A DNA stretch of 64,000 nt from Paragonimus skrjabini miyazakii. Taxonomy: Eukaryota > Platyhelminthes > Trematoda > Plagiorchiida > Troglotrematidae. The notes under the pieces are model-generated. The model was not told where the DNA came from and ran no database searches. It worked only from the letters and a program-made list of their open reading frames with translations. A program made the translations under genes and the position numbers. Positions 1-12,487 of the stretch are shown in pieces (the stretch's first letter is position 1; each line of letters starts with the position of its first letter). The stretch lies in the NCBI GenBank assembly GCA_014338405.1, contig JTDE01002875.1, positions 22,747 through 86,746 of the forward strand, read 5' to 3'.

Positions 1-1204
1 AACGGTTTCGGAAATACATTTTCAAAGAAAGTAGGATTTAAATAACTCAGTTGTGAAAGTTTTACGTAAGATTGGGCCAGTTTTTGTACAATATGCTTAA
101 AAGAATAGCAGAAGTTATCACAACAAAAGCGACAACTTTCGCCATTAAATGATCTGGTCACAAATTTAACTTAATAAGGTACCAAGCGTTTGAGCCTCCG
201 AAAGACAGATGTTGCCCTTTTTGAGGAAAAAATATTTTTACCGTTTAAATTGAAAATTTTATTGCCTAAAACATAGCAGACCTCCTTTGCTACTGTCCTA
301 AAAAATATCAACACCGTAAGTAAAGTACAAACATACCAACCTTTGTCGGGTTGGTCATACAAATAATTACACCGGACTTTTGTTGACGACCGTATGCATT
401 AATCTCAGTTCCTTGGGATTCGACTGGAAAACAGAATTGACAAAAGAACACCAACGTGGAGAATGCAGTTCTCATGATGAAACATCATGCACATAGTTTC
501 ACTGATTGGGCAAGTTATGGAATATAGAAAACCGAGACAAAGGCGCATACGTCGTATGCGGTAAAGTAATACGTGTGCGAGTGAGCAATGGTTAAACGCT
601 GAAAGTGTAGGCAAATGTATTCATACCCAGATGATCGAAAACAGATCGAATGAACACCTGTCGTCGATTATCTCATATCCTAAACAACCTCAATCCCTAT
701 GGGCCACTTGAATTCGAAGGCCATACATGTGTGTTTGCGTCTCCTCAACGTTGACTATCGCTGTTTTTCCCCTCACAAGAAGTCCTGCTCGAAAAAACAT
801 GCGAGACTACTTCCTAACTGTGTGTCAGCTTTCGAAAATGGACCAAACAGACTCTTGATGATACGGTGAAATCCATAAGAAGGAGAGAACGAAATGAAAC
901 TTACAGATGGGAGTTGGAGCAATATGTATGCGACAGTGAAAAATGTTTGTGGAATAGAAAACTTGAAAATATCAACCTACGTTCGAATCAAGCAAATCAG
1001 CTCGATTGCACAAGAAAAATTTCACTGTCATATCCGGCTTTATGAAATTGTGTAGCCAAAGTGAATTGTAGATAAAAGAAGCTTAATGCAAAATGAAATG
1101 CGGAAACCACCAAACTGCGGACGTCCAGACAAAAGCTGTATGATGGGGAAACCATTGAAAAACATGAGCACTTCGAAAAACTATGCCAAAACGATTGGCC
1201 TTAC
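1..1204. other. Intron after exon I, nothing recognised
   Basis: AT-rich sequence downstream of the last recognised host exon. It was searched on the minus strand for the expected terminal block of the ANKRD11/12 domain without success. No retroelement motif is recognised. Confidence 0.5.
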
Positions 1205-1291
1205 CTTTTCTCGCTGGAAGGTGGCTCGGATATCTTCTAGCCATCCAATAAAGGTACGTTGTGTGAATCGGTCTCGAACGCTTTCTTCATC
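1205..1291 (-). CDS. ANKRD11/12: Exon I, conserved C-terminal domain part 4
   Basis: This 87-nt exon has 29 codons and phase 0 at both ends. The acceptor is gtacgcaagcag and the donor is gtaagg after GAAAAG. It begins DEESVRDRFTQRTFIGWLED and ends FQREK. It aligns directly with SVRDRFNARQFISWLQDV in ANKRD11/12; the SVRDRF block is unchanged. In the vertebrate proteins about 60 further residues follow. No match to them was found between 1 and 1204, so the last coding exon probably lies outside the window. The intron before this exon is about 11.2 kb and holds several RTE copies. Confidence 0.85.
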
Positions 1292-2004
1292 CTGCTTGCG
1301 TACGGTCACGTGAACGTAATGAAATCAACAAAAAAAGAGCAAAAAACGAATAATACATACACAAAATATCACGAATGATTTGGCAGTAGTGTGTCAACTA
1401 GTATCGTATCGTAAAGGATGTTAAGAAAATGTTAGGATAGAAAATAGAACAGTGAACTGCAAAAGCTATTGTCCGAATGATTTAATTACACCAAGAGGAT
1501 ACTTCAAAATATATACACGCAATTTTTAGGCAGAAACAAGGGAACGTGACAACAGAAAAACGTTTGTTGGAATTCAGAATGAGAACATATGAAGCTTAGC
1601 GCTGAACATCACAAACTGAACAAAAGCAGACCTTAGACCTACAAGCCTTTCAAGAAAAGAGGCCTGCGAAAAACACCGGGTAAGCAGAGCATTTAAGCTA
1701 GAAAAATGCATGTCATCAACATTATCAACTTCAAAGATAGCAACACATTAGTTGTTCAAACTAGTACATAAACGTGAGGAAAAATGAAAGCCTGAGCTAT
1801 GAAAAAACGATGAACCAATTAGGAAACAACTATATCTACTATCAAACTGTTCACAACCAAAGTGCCTATATTTTTCAAACAACCGAGTTATAAGTGGAAA
1901 TAAACTGCCAAGCGGCAAGACAGCTTCGTTACGGTGTTCACTACCCAGCGTCAATAAAGACATTTACTTCGCGGTCAACTCGGACAAACAACAACATTCA
2001 CGCC

Positions 2005-2136
2005 NNNNNNNNNNNNNNNNNNNNNNNNNNNNNNNNNNNNNNNNNNNNNNNNNNNNNNNNNNNNNNNNNNNNNNNNNNNNNNNNNNNNNNNNNNNNNNNN
2101 NNNNNNNNNNNNNNNNNNNNNNNNNNNNNNNNNNNN
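2005..2136. other. Assembly gap, 132 N
   Basis: A run of 132 N inside the 3' UTR of RTE copy a. Open frames crossing it are meaningless. Confidence 0.98.
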
Positions 2137-2604
2137 ACAACTTCGTTTTTCCACTCTGGGTTACCATCTGTCCACCTTGCACCTTACACCAGTCGGTCGC
2201 AGTCTCGGCAAAGAGTGATCGGTGTAGTAGACGGCTAGCTGACATCTTTAATACATAGTCAGGCCATCTAAGTCTGTGCAAATATAAAAGCTGAAGAAAC
2301 GAACTCGCTTGGAATTCACTACCAGATACCCGCTTCCAAAACCTCTTCGTTGCTTACTCGACGGTGCCATCCAAGGCGAGCGATCGGAAGCAGACATTAG
2401 TGATCAAATACCTGAAAACGGTTAACTTTTTCTACCCTGTATAGTATATAGCTGTATAGTAATACAGCTTTTGAGCCTCAGAGGGATGCCTCTCTGTCAC
2501 CAGAGGTGTCCCAAATTGGTGAATACCGCCGTAGCCTTAGAGATACGCGGTTCTATTTCATTTCCTATACCTGCATCGCCGCAGATGCAGCTTCCTATCG
2601 GGGA

Positions 2605-3095
2605 AGAATCCAATTCCCCGAAAATATCGTTTTATTTGCCTTTGGAAAGGCCTAACTCATTACTGTTTGAAGTGACCCTTAGTCGACACTGTCATGTGCC
2701 ACTTCACCCTTCACGAGTGTTCTCAACCTTTGTGCCAATTTCTGGCATTCCGCCTATATGTTCGTCCTTTAATTGGAGCACCACTGTACTGTCAGGATTT
2801 CTGTTCGTTTCACCTTCTGACCTTGTTATCTGATTGGTCACAAACCCCTTAGCTATGATCTAGTTTGTGGCCGTGTTGTCTTCGGACTGAGTAATTCTGT
2901 CCCGAGGCCAGCCTTTTTGTGTTCATGCGTTAGCTTCGGGTGGTTGAGTTGGCCGGGATCATATAAATTAGTCGTGTATACTCCGTAGTCCGTTGTTCAT
3001 TACCGTTGACCGACGTTTCGTTATCCGCCGTTTCATTGAACGTTATTCTGTTATCTGTTTACGCGTTCGTACGCCGTAGATCCAGTTCCGAATTA
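2605..3095. other. Unidentified insert of about 490 bp inside RTE copy a
   Basis: In the other RTE-A copies the stretch ending gatgcatcttccc continues at once into the sequence before aaaccggtcaac. Here about 490 bp separate the two. The insert begins with a short perfect inverted repeat, cggggaa and the complementary ttccccg, around 2601-2622. I see no coding signal or known family. No clear target-site duplication was found. Confidence 0.55.
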
Positions 3096-6000
3096 CACAA
3101 ACCGGTCAATAATCTTCATAACTTCATTATCCAACATGAAATCTACGTAATCACAGCAGGCTTGGAGAATCACTTTGGATTGAGGTTACAAAGCGCATTC
3201 TGAAATATTTAGCGGAGCACGAAATGGCTTCCAGCATTATCTATGCTGCATGGAAATTGTCAAATAGCAACATCTAATCATCAGCATAATCAAGGTCAGT
3301 CTTCCATTTGATAAGAATCGCAAGCCAGCATCTTTTCTGTACCGCATACAGTCCTGTATTATTTCGTCGATGGCAAATTTGAACAAAATCGATGGAAATG
3401 GACATAGTTGGCGTACGCCGCACCTGGCACTGAAACTGTCAGGTAGTTCACCATAAACCCTAATCTGAGCTACAGTATGGGAATAAAGCGCCGATAGTAT
3501 GTTCACCTAATTTTTCGGTACACCTCCGTGTTTAAGTGAATCTAGAAGTGTAGATCGATTCACTGAATGAAAGGCGCCTCTGTAGTCTAGTAAAAACGGC
3601 AACTTCTAGCTAGCAGTACGTCCGATGCCGCTTCAGAAATTGGAAGATAGTAAGAGACTGATCAATACATCCTCGTACATGGCGAAACTCAGTCTGTCCT
3701 TCCTTAATGTCTATCTCCCGAGCAGCGGCGAGTCGACGAAATATAACGTAAGTCAAAACTCTCGTTATGATTAGGATCAAGATAACCTCCCTATAGTTTC
3801 CACAATAACCCCTGGTCATTTTCCTTAATATGGGATCTACTATGGAAAACTATTCTCAACAGAGAGAGATGGCCTCCGCTGTAAATACGAGTTGAAACAA
3901 CAGAGTCAAGACTTCTAGCAAGGCTTCTTCATCGTCTTTGAAAGACGTCGGCAAGGTCATCTTGGCCAGCAGCTCCAATGCGTTTGAGGACGGAAATGTA
4001 ATAGCGGACCACCATTTGGGTGATTGGTTCTAAATCTACCGACCAGCTTACTACGCTGCAGATTTCCCGTGGTAAAACGTCAAGAGGGGGCCGGTTAAAA
4101 CGGTGATTGAACCGTCCTATCGAGCGGTTCGATCTTTTGGACTTAACATAGATGGGTGTTTCTTCTGCCTCGTTGGTAGCTTCGCTGACAAAAGAACACC
4201 ACTTAGCAAGCACGTGAGCCTGCTGGTGTTTCATGAAGCAAAAGCGGTTTCCATTTTCCTAGCTTGCTCCGCTGACGGCGCATCGCGATTTATGAGCAGG
4301 CGACGGGTACCCTTCTCAGATTTGTTACATGAACTTGAAGAGGGAACATTCCGTCTGGAATCCGACAACGCTGTAGACCTCTCTGAGATTCAGTGTTTGT
4401 ATAACTTACGAACCGCCGTGCTACATGCTACAGTACCTGCTTCGTGAATGGCCTATGGGATTTGGGTCCACTAGTTATTAAGTTTTTCTGGACTGGAACT
4501 GCTAATTTTGCACTTCAGGCTAGTCTGGTATTTACCGCTTGTCTGGCCAGTTTCTCAATAGCCAGGTGTTGTAATCGGTGGGGTCGTTTTCCAGCGAGAT
4601 GAACGCCGAAACGATAACGTGTCAACACAGATATGGACGCTAATAAAAACGACAGTCCTGAATCAAACTACATCACCTATAACTAACAGCTATGTGGTTT
4701 ATCTGAGACTGTGCCTGATTCAGAGAAGGAGGGCGATAACTATAACAATGACGTACAAGATGTCCAAAATTAAGGTTGGTTAAAGTAGCTTATGCCCAGC
4801 GCACACTTGTAACAGCTACTCGCCATAATCCGAGCGATATGATTCTACTCCAAACCTACCACCTAAACGATACTTGGCCTCAGTAATGCGGTTGACTCGA
4901 TTAAAATAACTAACAGAACCACGTATCGGCCAGATCTGAATTAAAGGCATCATCAACACGGAAGTCCCTACAGTCAGTTGGAGCATAAGCAGATACAATG
5001 AAAATATATTTGAAAGTTTTGCTTCTAGAACTGGCCTTAGTAGAACTTGTCAAGTGGACAGCATAAGGTTTAAGGCTAACAGGAAACTAATCTACCAATT
5101 CGGCAGAGGTCGTCGTGCTGAGGATTATACCTACACACCAGCCTGACCGGTAGAAGCAGCCGTTGAGTCACCTGAAGTGTATAACTAGTATCAGGTAGAC
5201 AGTGCGGATGTTGTCAGTTTCATACGCTGGCTACTGTCCTGGATTCCAGTCTCAGAAATGCATGAGACATCGACATTCAATGAGTCTAAAGTTCGTGTGA
5301 GACTGAAAAGTCTACCGCAGTGCGATACCTGCGATCAATTGTGAGTGATGTTCAAATTGTATAAGACCTGAAGCCCCTACGACTCAGCAGTAGGCGAAAT
5401 ATTGATCAACACGTTAATGACTTCAACGATTTCAATGTGAAGATAATTCTTAGTCATGGGGTCACTGATCGGAGCTAACAGGACAGTTACTGTGTTTCCC
5501 CTCGAGGCGATCTGGCAAATTGAGCACCGCTAAGAAGCGAATGTGGCTGAACGTTGGCATAGGATGAACAAATCGTCTCTCATGTGAGGTCAATGGCGCA
5601 GTGCCGAACGCACTTATATCAACCCGCATTCTGGGTCTAAAAAGGGCCCGTGGCTAGATGGTAAGAGATAGGACTTACCAACATGGTGTTATTATGACTG
5701 GCTAAATCTGTTATGGGACCTGAAGAATAATCATCATCACAGACGGCAATACATCAGTGGTTCACACTGATGCTTAACTGCCACACAACCACGAAAAAAA
5801 AGCAAACCCTGTATAGTAAGAGAGAAGGGAAAAAAACGGAAGGGGAGGGGACCTAACCACTAAAAAATAGCTACGTCTACATTCAAACATACAACATCAA
5901 GGAGCCTTGCAAACAAACAACCGAGCTGGAAGTGAAAATAAGGCATCATCAGCAAGACAGCTTCCTTATGGCTTCCACTGCCCCGCGTCACTAAATACAC

Positions 6001-6497
6001 TCACTTCACAGACAACTCGGCCAAACAATGACAACATTCACACCACTGAGCTCGGTTAGCCGCCATCTCACCTTACGTCTCAAGCCATCGACTCTGTGAG
6101 TCGCGATGGCTCCAGCCTGGGAGAAGAACCCGATCTACAATGACCGACCCCTTCGTGAACGAATTCATTTGTCTACACCAGGTCACCATCTGTCCACCTC
6201 GCACCTTGCGCCAATCGACCGCAGCGTCGGTAAACAGTGCTCGATGTGGCAGACGACTAGCTGGCATCCCTAGTACATGGCCAGGTCATCTAAGTCTGTG
6301 CAAGTGTAGGGACTGAACGAAAGAACTCGTTTGACATTCAGTGCCAAACACCCGCTTCCTAACATCCTCGCTACTCACTCGTTGGTGCCACCCGATACAA
6401 GCGATTAAACGCAGGCATCGGTGGTCAAATACCTGAAGACAGTTCACGTCTTCTACACCGAGAGGTCATGTTTCGCTGCCGTAAAGTGATACAGCCC

Positions 6498-7106
6498 TCA
6501 CTTAAGCTTCAGAGTGATATCTTTCTGTCGCCATAAGTGTCTCAAATTAGTAAACATCATTCTAGCCTTGGAAATACGCGCCTCTATTTTGTTTCCTACA
6601 CCTCCGCCGCCACCGCTGATGTATCTTTTCAGGTATACAAACCGGTCAACAACCTCCACCGCCGCCGTCGCGCTGATGCAGCCTCCCAAGTATACAAACC
6701 GGTCAACTTCCATGACTTCATTATCTAACATTAAATCTACGTATTCACAGTAATCTTGCAGAAGCACTTCGCATTTCGAGGCTGCAATGCGCATTTCAAA
6801 GATCTTAGCAGAACGCGAAATTGCGTTCAGTGTTGCTTGTGCTGCTTGAAAGTTGTCAAACAGTAACACCTTATTGTCAGCATAATCAAGATCAGTCAGC
6901 CTTCCACCAGGTAGGAGGTCCACGTCGGCATCTTGTGACTGCCGGAGACAATCCTCCAGTATTTCGTCTATGATGAAATTGAACAAAAATGATGAAAGGG
7001 GACAGCCTCGACGTACACGGCTGCTGGTGCTGAAACTGTCAGATAGTTCGCCGTAAACCCAAACCTGAGCTGAAGTATGGGAATAAAGCGCCGACAGTAC
7101 GTTCAT
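6498..7106 (-). pseudogene. RT palm/thumb fragment of RTE-A copy b
   Basis: This 202-residue open stretch carries RT motifs: a YGELSDSFSTSS region, VRRGCPLSSFLFNF, then DLDYADN where the second catalytic aspartate is asparagine. Near its end DRFVYL followed by an Ile-Ser or Gly-Ser run occurs twice because of a local tandem duplication. The ends are set by frameshifts, not by a natural start or stop. Confidence 0.8.
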
Positions 7107-8155
7107 CTAGTTGGTCGGTACACCCCTGGGTTTAAGCGACTCTAATAGTGCACATCGATCCACCGAAACGAGCGCACCCTTATAGTTGAGGAATACGGCG
7201 ATTGTTGACCGGCAGCACACATGACGCTGTTCCAGAATTTGACGAAGATTAACAAAATGGTCTATACAACCCCGCCCACATCGGAATCCTGCCTGTTCTT
7301 CCCTAATGTTTGCCTCCCGAGATGCAGTGAGTCGACAAAGTATAATGGATGCCAGAACCCTAGTAATGACCGAGGTCAAACTAATTCCCCTATGGTTTTC
7401 GCAAGCGCTCCTGATACCTTTCTTGAATATACGAACTATTATCGCGTGAGTCCAGTACTGAGGGATGTTCTCCGCCATCCACACAAGTTGAAACAGCTAA
7501 GTCAAGGTCTCTACTAACGCCTCACCCCCTTCTCTGAAAAGTTTCGGCACGAGATCATCTGAACCAGCAGCCTTATTAAGTTTGAGGGCCGAAATGCAAT
7601 TGCGAACCTCATTCTCAGTGGGTGGTTCTAAATCTACCGACCAGTGTGTTACATCACAAGCTTGTGGCGGCAACACGGCAGAAGCAGGAGGCCAGTTAAG
7701 TTGACTCTCAAAGTGTTCCGCTCAACACTCTAACCTTCTGGACTTATTATAGATTAGTGTGCTATCTGCCTCGCTGACAGTCGGTCGCCTGGGACTCGTG
7801 GCACGAATCAGCTTAAAGAGTTTGCCGCTGTTCCTTGAAGCAAAAGCGGTTTCCATTTTCTTAACTTTTTCCAGTAACCAAGCCTCACGATCAGCCTTTC
7901 GACTACGTTTCAGCTTCCTACGAATATCTCTTCTAGACTTATTACGTGAACTACCAGGAGGAACCTTCCGTCTGGCTTCTAACAACTCCAGAGATTCCTC
8001 TGAAATCCAATGTTTGTCAAACTTATGTACCCCTATGCCGCATGCTACAGAACCTGCTTTCCGAATGGCCTGTGAAATTTGAGTCTAGCTGCTATTAGGA
8101 TATTCGGAGTGAGTACCACTAAGGCATTTTTCTAAGCTGGTTTGGTACTTATGCT

Positions 8156-8982
8156 TTACCCAACAGCCAGTCGTTGCTGTCGGTGGGGTCGTTGACCAGC
8201 AAAAGCGAGGACAAAACGACAACATACTAATGCATGATCTGAGTCCAAGTACGTGCTCCAATAAGAACGACAGTCTTGGATGGAACCACGCCAACTGTAA
8301 CTAACAGCTATGTGGTCTATCTGAGACCAGGCCTGATTCGGAGCAGGCGGGCGCCAAGTATAGCAATGACGTGAACGATGCCTAAAACTAGTGCTCAGCT
8401 GCAACAATCGCCCACCATTATCTGACCGATGTGACGCTATCCCAAACTTGCCACCTAAACGAGAATCGGCCTCACCAAGGCGGCCGACCTGAGCATTCAT
8501 ATCTCCGTTCAGAACGACTATATCAGAGCCACGTGTCGACCGGAGAAGAGCGGCCAGATCCGAGTAAAACGCATCTTTGACGCCGACGTTACTCATCAGT
8601 AGGAGCGTAAGCACACAACGAAAAGATTTCTGAAAATCTTGCGTCTAGGGCTGGTCTTAGTTGAACCTGCCAGGTGGAGGACACAAAGTCTACTGTTAAC
8701 AGAAATCCAATATACTAACGCAGCTGCGGCCGTCGTGCTGAGGACTATACCCACTCCAGCCTGACCTGTAACAGCGGCCGTGGAGTCACCCGAAGTGTAT
8801 AACCAGTATCGGGTCGACAATTTGGGCGCTGTTAGTTCCATACGTTGAATACTGTCCTGGATTCTAGTCTCTGAGATACAGCAGACATCGACATGCAACG
8901 AGTCTAACGTTCGTGCGAGAGCAGCCCATTGACCTATCTGTTTTAGAGTGCGAACGTTGAAGGCACCTATATTAATTCCCAT
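8156..8982 (-). pseudogene. APE-type endonuclease fragments of RTE-A copy b
   Basis: Two open stretches overlap at 8596-8614 in different frames. The upstream one (8596-8982) has the endonuclease start INIGAFNVRTLK and the SETRIQD motif. The downstream one (8156-8614) has NGDMNAQVGRLGEADSRLGG and a later SQIDHIAVSY-type block. These motifs are typical of the apurinic-type endonuclease of RTE elements. A frameshift separates the halves. Confidence 0.82.
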
Positions 8983-9151
8983 TCAAGGTCTAAGCAAGGG
9001 GCGAGGGAGGCATGAAGCTGAATGGCAATGGACGGAATTTACCGGCTCAGTGTGACCACGGTTAGCTATATCTATTGTGGGACCTGTGGAGTAACTATCA
9101 GAATTGGAGGTCGGGAGGGGCCTGAGAGTTAAACGTAATAGGATAGTGGAT

Positions 9152-9865
9152 ATCATCATCATCATCATCATCATAACAGCCATGAGCCTGACCTAAAGCT
9201 ACTGTGGCTCGGACCGCCGCTCACCTCAACAGTGACGTGGGATATCCTAGAAGAAAACGCCACTAACAAGGTTGGAAATTAATAAAAGAGGTCTAAACTG
9301 AAGCACTAGAAATGGTATGAATGCAGGTACGCCATTGACTGCGACACACCGCCATCTCTAATAGCGTCTCCAACTAGCGATTTGAATGATCACGATGACC
9401 CCAGCCAGGCAAGCGACACCTAACTACTCTGCTCAGTGGAGCAGTCAGGGTCTTCATACTTTGTGACCACGTTGTTGGTTGACCACCACGCGGTTTTACC
9501 CAACTGTTGGTGGTCTCAGTATATAACGCCCGATACAATAAACGCTCAACTGGCATACGAAGCACGTGACCTAACCACCGCAGGTTGTGCACCGTGAGTA
9601 GTTGACCAATTGATCGCGCATCCCGAGCGTTCCAGAATACGCGTCGGCGAAATACCGCATTGTTCCCCCGATCAGTCCACTTGATGTCAGCCAATTGGCA
9701 GAGACAACAATGGTCAAACACCACAAGCTTGTTGATATTTTCCTTGTGAACAGACCAAAGGTTCGACTGACGCAGGAGTAAATAGGGCCACTCCAATGCG
9801 TAACATCCCTTCGCGTGTGTACACGGTCACCAGCAATGAAACTAGCAATCAAAAGCGGAATTGAC
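9152..9865 (-). mobile_element. RTE-B 3' fragment with (ATC)n tail
   Basis: A second RTE subfamily. The tail is an (atc)n run at 9152-9173. The 3' UTR follows, and from about 9420 to 9865 the C-terminal coding region is visible in two frames, with RRRVFWNARDARSIGQLLTV and LRWLGHVLRMPVERLLYRA. It is nearly the same as 23345-23700. The fragment is 5' truncated and sits immediately upstream of RTE-A copy b in the same orientation. Confidence 0.8.
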
Positions 9866-11680
9866 GCAGGCTTTTCATTGGTGGAAATTGCTATGCGGAC
9901 TGGTTGGTTGAAAATGACTGGTGATTGTATACGATGTGCAATTGAAAGCCGATCTGAGGTAAAAATACGATATCACTCAGAAGGATAGACTGGGGGGTTT
10001 CTAGCTAAACGACAGCTAAATTTCGTGGGAAGCGCCTTATAAATTTGCTTTAAAGTAGCTCACCAACGGAGGGTAGAGCGAACCGATCATACAATTGTGG
10101 TCGGTGTGGGAATGTACGGATGTTTGTACTGTACGTGGAAATGCATTCGACGGAGAAAGGTCAACCTAGTTGATTCACAAAGCCGTTGTTTGATTGAACA
10201 TCAAACTAATTGACTTCCTTGGATATTTTTGCAATAGTTAAGTGATCGCCAGTCAAATGTATAAAACATCTCAAGAGCTCTAAGTCAGCACCAAGTAGCA
10301 GCTAGGGCAACCGAGACGTAAACAATCTGTTGGTGTAAGACCAACCGTCCATTAAAAATAGAGTCGAAACATTCACAATCAAGACCGAATTCTGCTTGTT
10401 TTCATGGATATAAGGGATTTATGCAAGGTCAAGGCAGTGATTACCTTGGGCACGAGTTACGTGATTGTTACGTACAGTTCGAGTTCTCCCTACAGAATAA
10501 AAATAACTGTTGATATACTTTTTTTTACAGTACAATAGTTCATGTACCATGGAACTTTCAACAGTTTACAACACAATAACTGGATAGCCAGGCCAGTCGT
10601 TTACACCCTCCAATATTGTATTGTATTGTATTGTATTGTCCACATATGATTTCAATAGCAATAGGTCTATAACTAAAACACATGAACAAAGAAAGCTCTT
10701 TCCTACACTCAAACATTACAGCCCATTTCACTCCTTTTGTTCGTAACTATGAGTACCTTTGTGCATTCTGTCAATTTAGCCAAGATAGAAGTCGGAGAAA
10801 TCTAAAATGTACCACAAATCAGCAGCTTATTTTTTGGGAAGTAAATGTGACGGTGACAGGTACAGGAAGAGCAGAAATTCGATGGTCTCCGTTTTCCGAC
10901 TACAGTCCAAAGGACGCTATCTGATATGATGAGGCATAGACTCCAGTGGCACTCGCGTTACGAATCTCTGTGTGCGTCAGTATAATTGATTTTTCACCAT
11001 ACGTCTTTCTTCTCGCACAACTTCCACAATGATTTCTTTCTACTCACGTTATGACACATTTGCTACTCCATGTGGTCATTACGTTATGTATGGATATAGT
11101 CAGAATACATTAGTTGATATGCAACTGAGCAGTTAATCCTAATAAAATAAGCTGTACTAAATGCCGTCAACGGACATGATTAAACTTAAAGTACAAGCTG
11201 CAGATAAAATCGGGGTATCAGTGACTCTTTTGCCCCCCTCTATGACAACTGCAGTTCGTCAGCGTCTTCTGGACGCATCACACTGCAGTCTCCTTGTTTT
11301 ATTCGGATGGGTTGGATAGCATGCGGAAGGAAACGTTGTCATAAATCGATGAGCGCCATTGACAGACCATCCGGTATAGTTCAAAGAGAATGATTGGTGG
11401 GGCCCAGGTAACCACCGGAGGAGTTGGACGTAGAAACCCAATGACATGATTAAACATTAGGCTTGAGTACAACGGGACTGGTGTCTGGATAACTAAAGAG
11501 TGATATACGGAAGTTCCGCAATCCACTCAGTGCGTGGAATGTAAACGATGAAGTCGTCTCATTCTGATGAGTAAAGTATTACGATTCGTATAGCACTGAA
11601 AGGAGGGCAATACCATGGCACATTAAGACTACTAACTCGAATAAAAAAGCGAATTGCTGAATAATCAACATAAGACGCCA
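9866..11680. other. Intron stretch with a (TATTG)n microsatellite
   Basis: About five units of a TATTG pentanucleotide lie at 10617-10640. No retroelement domain or exon is recognised in the rest. The 80-codon open frame at 10682-10924 has no recognisable motif. Confidence 0.45.
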
Positions 11681-11685
11681 ATAAA

Positions 11686-12010
11686 TCAATCACCATCATC
11701 ACCATAGACAGCAATACATCAGTGGTTCACAATGATGCTTAACTGCCACACAACCACGAAATAAAAAAAACCTATATAGAAAGAGAGAAGAAAAATAAGA
11801 GAAGTAACTACTAAAAATAGCTAAGTCTACATTCAAACATACAACATCAAAGCGCCTACACCCTGCAAACAAACAACCGAGCTGTAAGTGAAAGTAAGGC
11901 GTCGTCAGCAAGACAGCTTCCTCACGGTTTTCACTGCCCCCGTCATTAAGTGCACTCACTTCACAGACAACACGACCAAACAACGACAACATTCACGCCA
12001 CTGAGTTCGG
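11686..12010 (-). mobile_element. RTE-A 3' end, about 320 bp, with CAT/ATC-type tail
   Basis: The tail (atcaccatcatcacc) and 3' UTR match the other RTE-A copies through to gttcggtg at about 12010. The element then stops, and RT coding sequence in the opposite orientation begins. The same breakpoint is used by the insertion at 51687-52004. Confidence 0.8.
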
Positions 12011-12355
12011 TGCTGCATCGGCGGCGGCGGCGGAGGTGGTGTAGAAAATGAAATGTAAGCGCGTATTTCCAAGGCTAGGACGACGTTCGCTAATATTGGA
12101 CACCTATGGCGACAGAGAGGTATTTCTCTGAAGCTTAAGGGTCGCGCATATCAGGCAACAGTGAGGGCTGTATTACTTTACGGCAGCGAAACCTGGCCGC
12201 TCAGGGTACAGGACATGAACCGTTTTCAGGTATTTGACCACCGACGTCTGCATTCAATCGCTCGTAGCGGATGGGACCAACGAGTAAGCAACGAGGAGGT
12301 TAGGAAGCAGGTGTTTGACATTGATTATCAAACAAGTTCTTTTGTTCTGTCACTA
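12011..12355 (+). mobile_element. RTE-A RT C-terminal fragment, inverted relative to its 3' end
   Basis: This plus-strand stretch encodes LLYGSETWPLRVQDMNRF and SIARSGWDQRVSNEEVRKQV, the part of RTE-A normally upstream of the 3' end. It abuts the minus-strand 3' end at 11686-12010. This arrangement is expected from a retrotransposon insertion with a 5' inversion (twin priming). It lies about 130 bp from host exon H. Confidence 0.78.
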
Positions 12356-12487
12356 CATTTGAACAACCCATCAAATCAGCCGCACTTATTGCGATTCGAA
12401 ATTGCAACAATAATCGATTTCAACTCGTTCAGCGTAAAACGTATAAAAGCAGAGACTGTTAGATGAAGTACAAAACACAAGACTAAC

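Larger units (their letters stand above)
1740..5720 (-). mobile_element. RTE-A copy a, decayed, SR2-like non-LTR retrotransposon
   Basis: Read on the minus strand, the order is endonuclease, reverse transcriptase, C-terminal region and 3' UTR. Near 4850-4950 the endonuclease remnant RLGGRFGVESYRSDYGE is visible. RT pieces lie at about 3929-4234, 3610-3819 (ITRVLTYVIFRRLAA) and 3237-3506 (LSALYSHTVAQIRVYGELPD). The 3' UTR at 1890-2004 matches the other copies. Stops and frameshifts break every domain. A 132-N assembly gap lies at 2005-2136, and about 480 bp of unrelated sequence near 2605-3095 interrupts the RT C-terminal part. The 5' end meets the 3' tail of copy b at about 5725. Confidence 0.8.
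5725..9150 (-). mobile_element. RTE-A copy b, nearly full length, inactive
   Basis: The 3' tail is a short (atc)n at about 5727, and the 5' end is near 9150. The APE-type endonuclease covers about 8982-8160: it opens INIGAFNVRTLKQIGQW, has the catalytic-type NGDMNAQVG, and then RLGGKFGIASHRSDNG. The linker and RT follow at 7985-6498 with ALYSHTSAQVWVYGELSD and VRRGCPLSSFLFNF. The C-terminal LPHRALFTDAAVDWRK lies at 6073-6267. The RT catalytic motif reads YADN instead of YADD near 6870-6890, and the frame is broken at several points, so it cannot be active. A tandem duplication of about 60 bp sits at 6620-6720. Confidence 0.88.

Noticed and set aside
8983..9183. Open frame beginning with a run of methionines
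   Set aside because: The run is the (ATC)n tail of an RTE-B element read in one frame; the rest is RTE-A 5' sequence.
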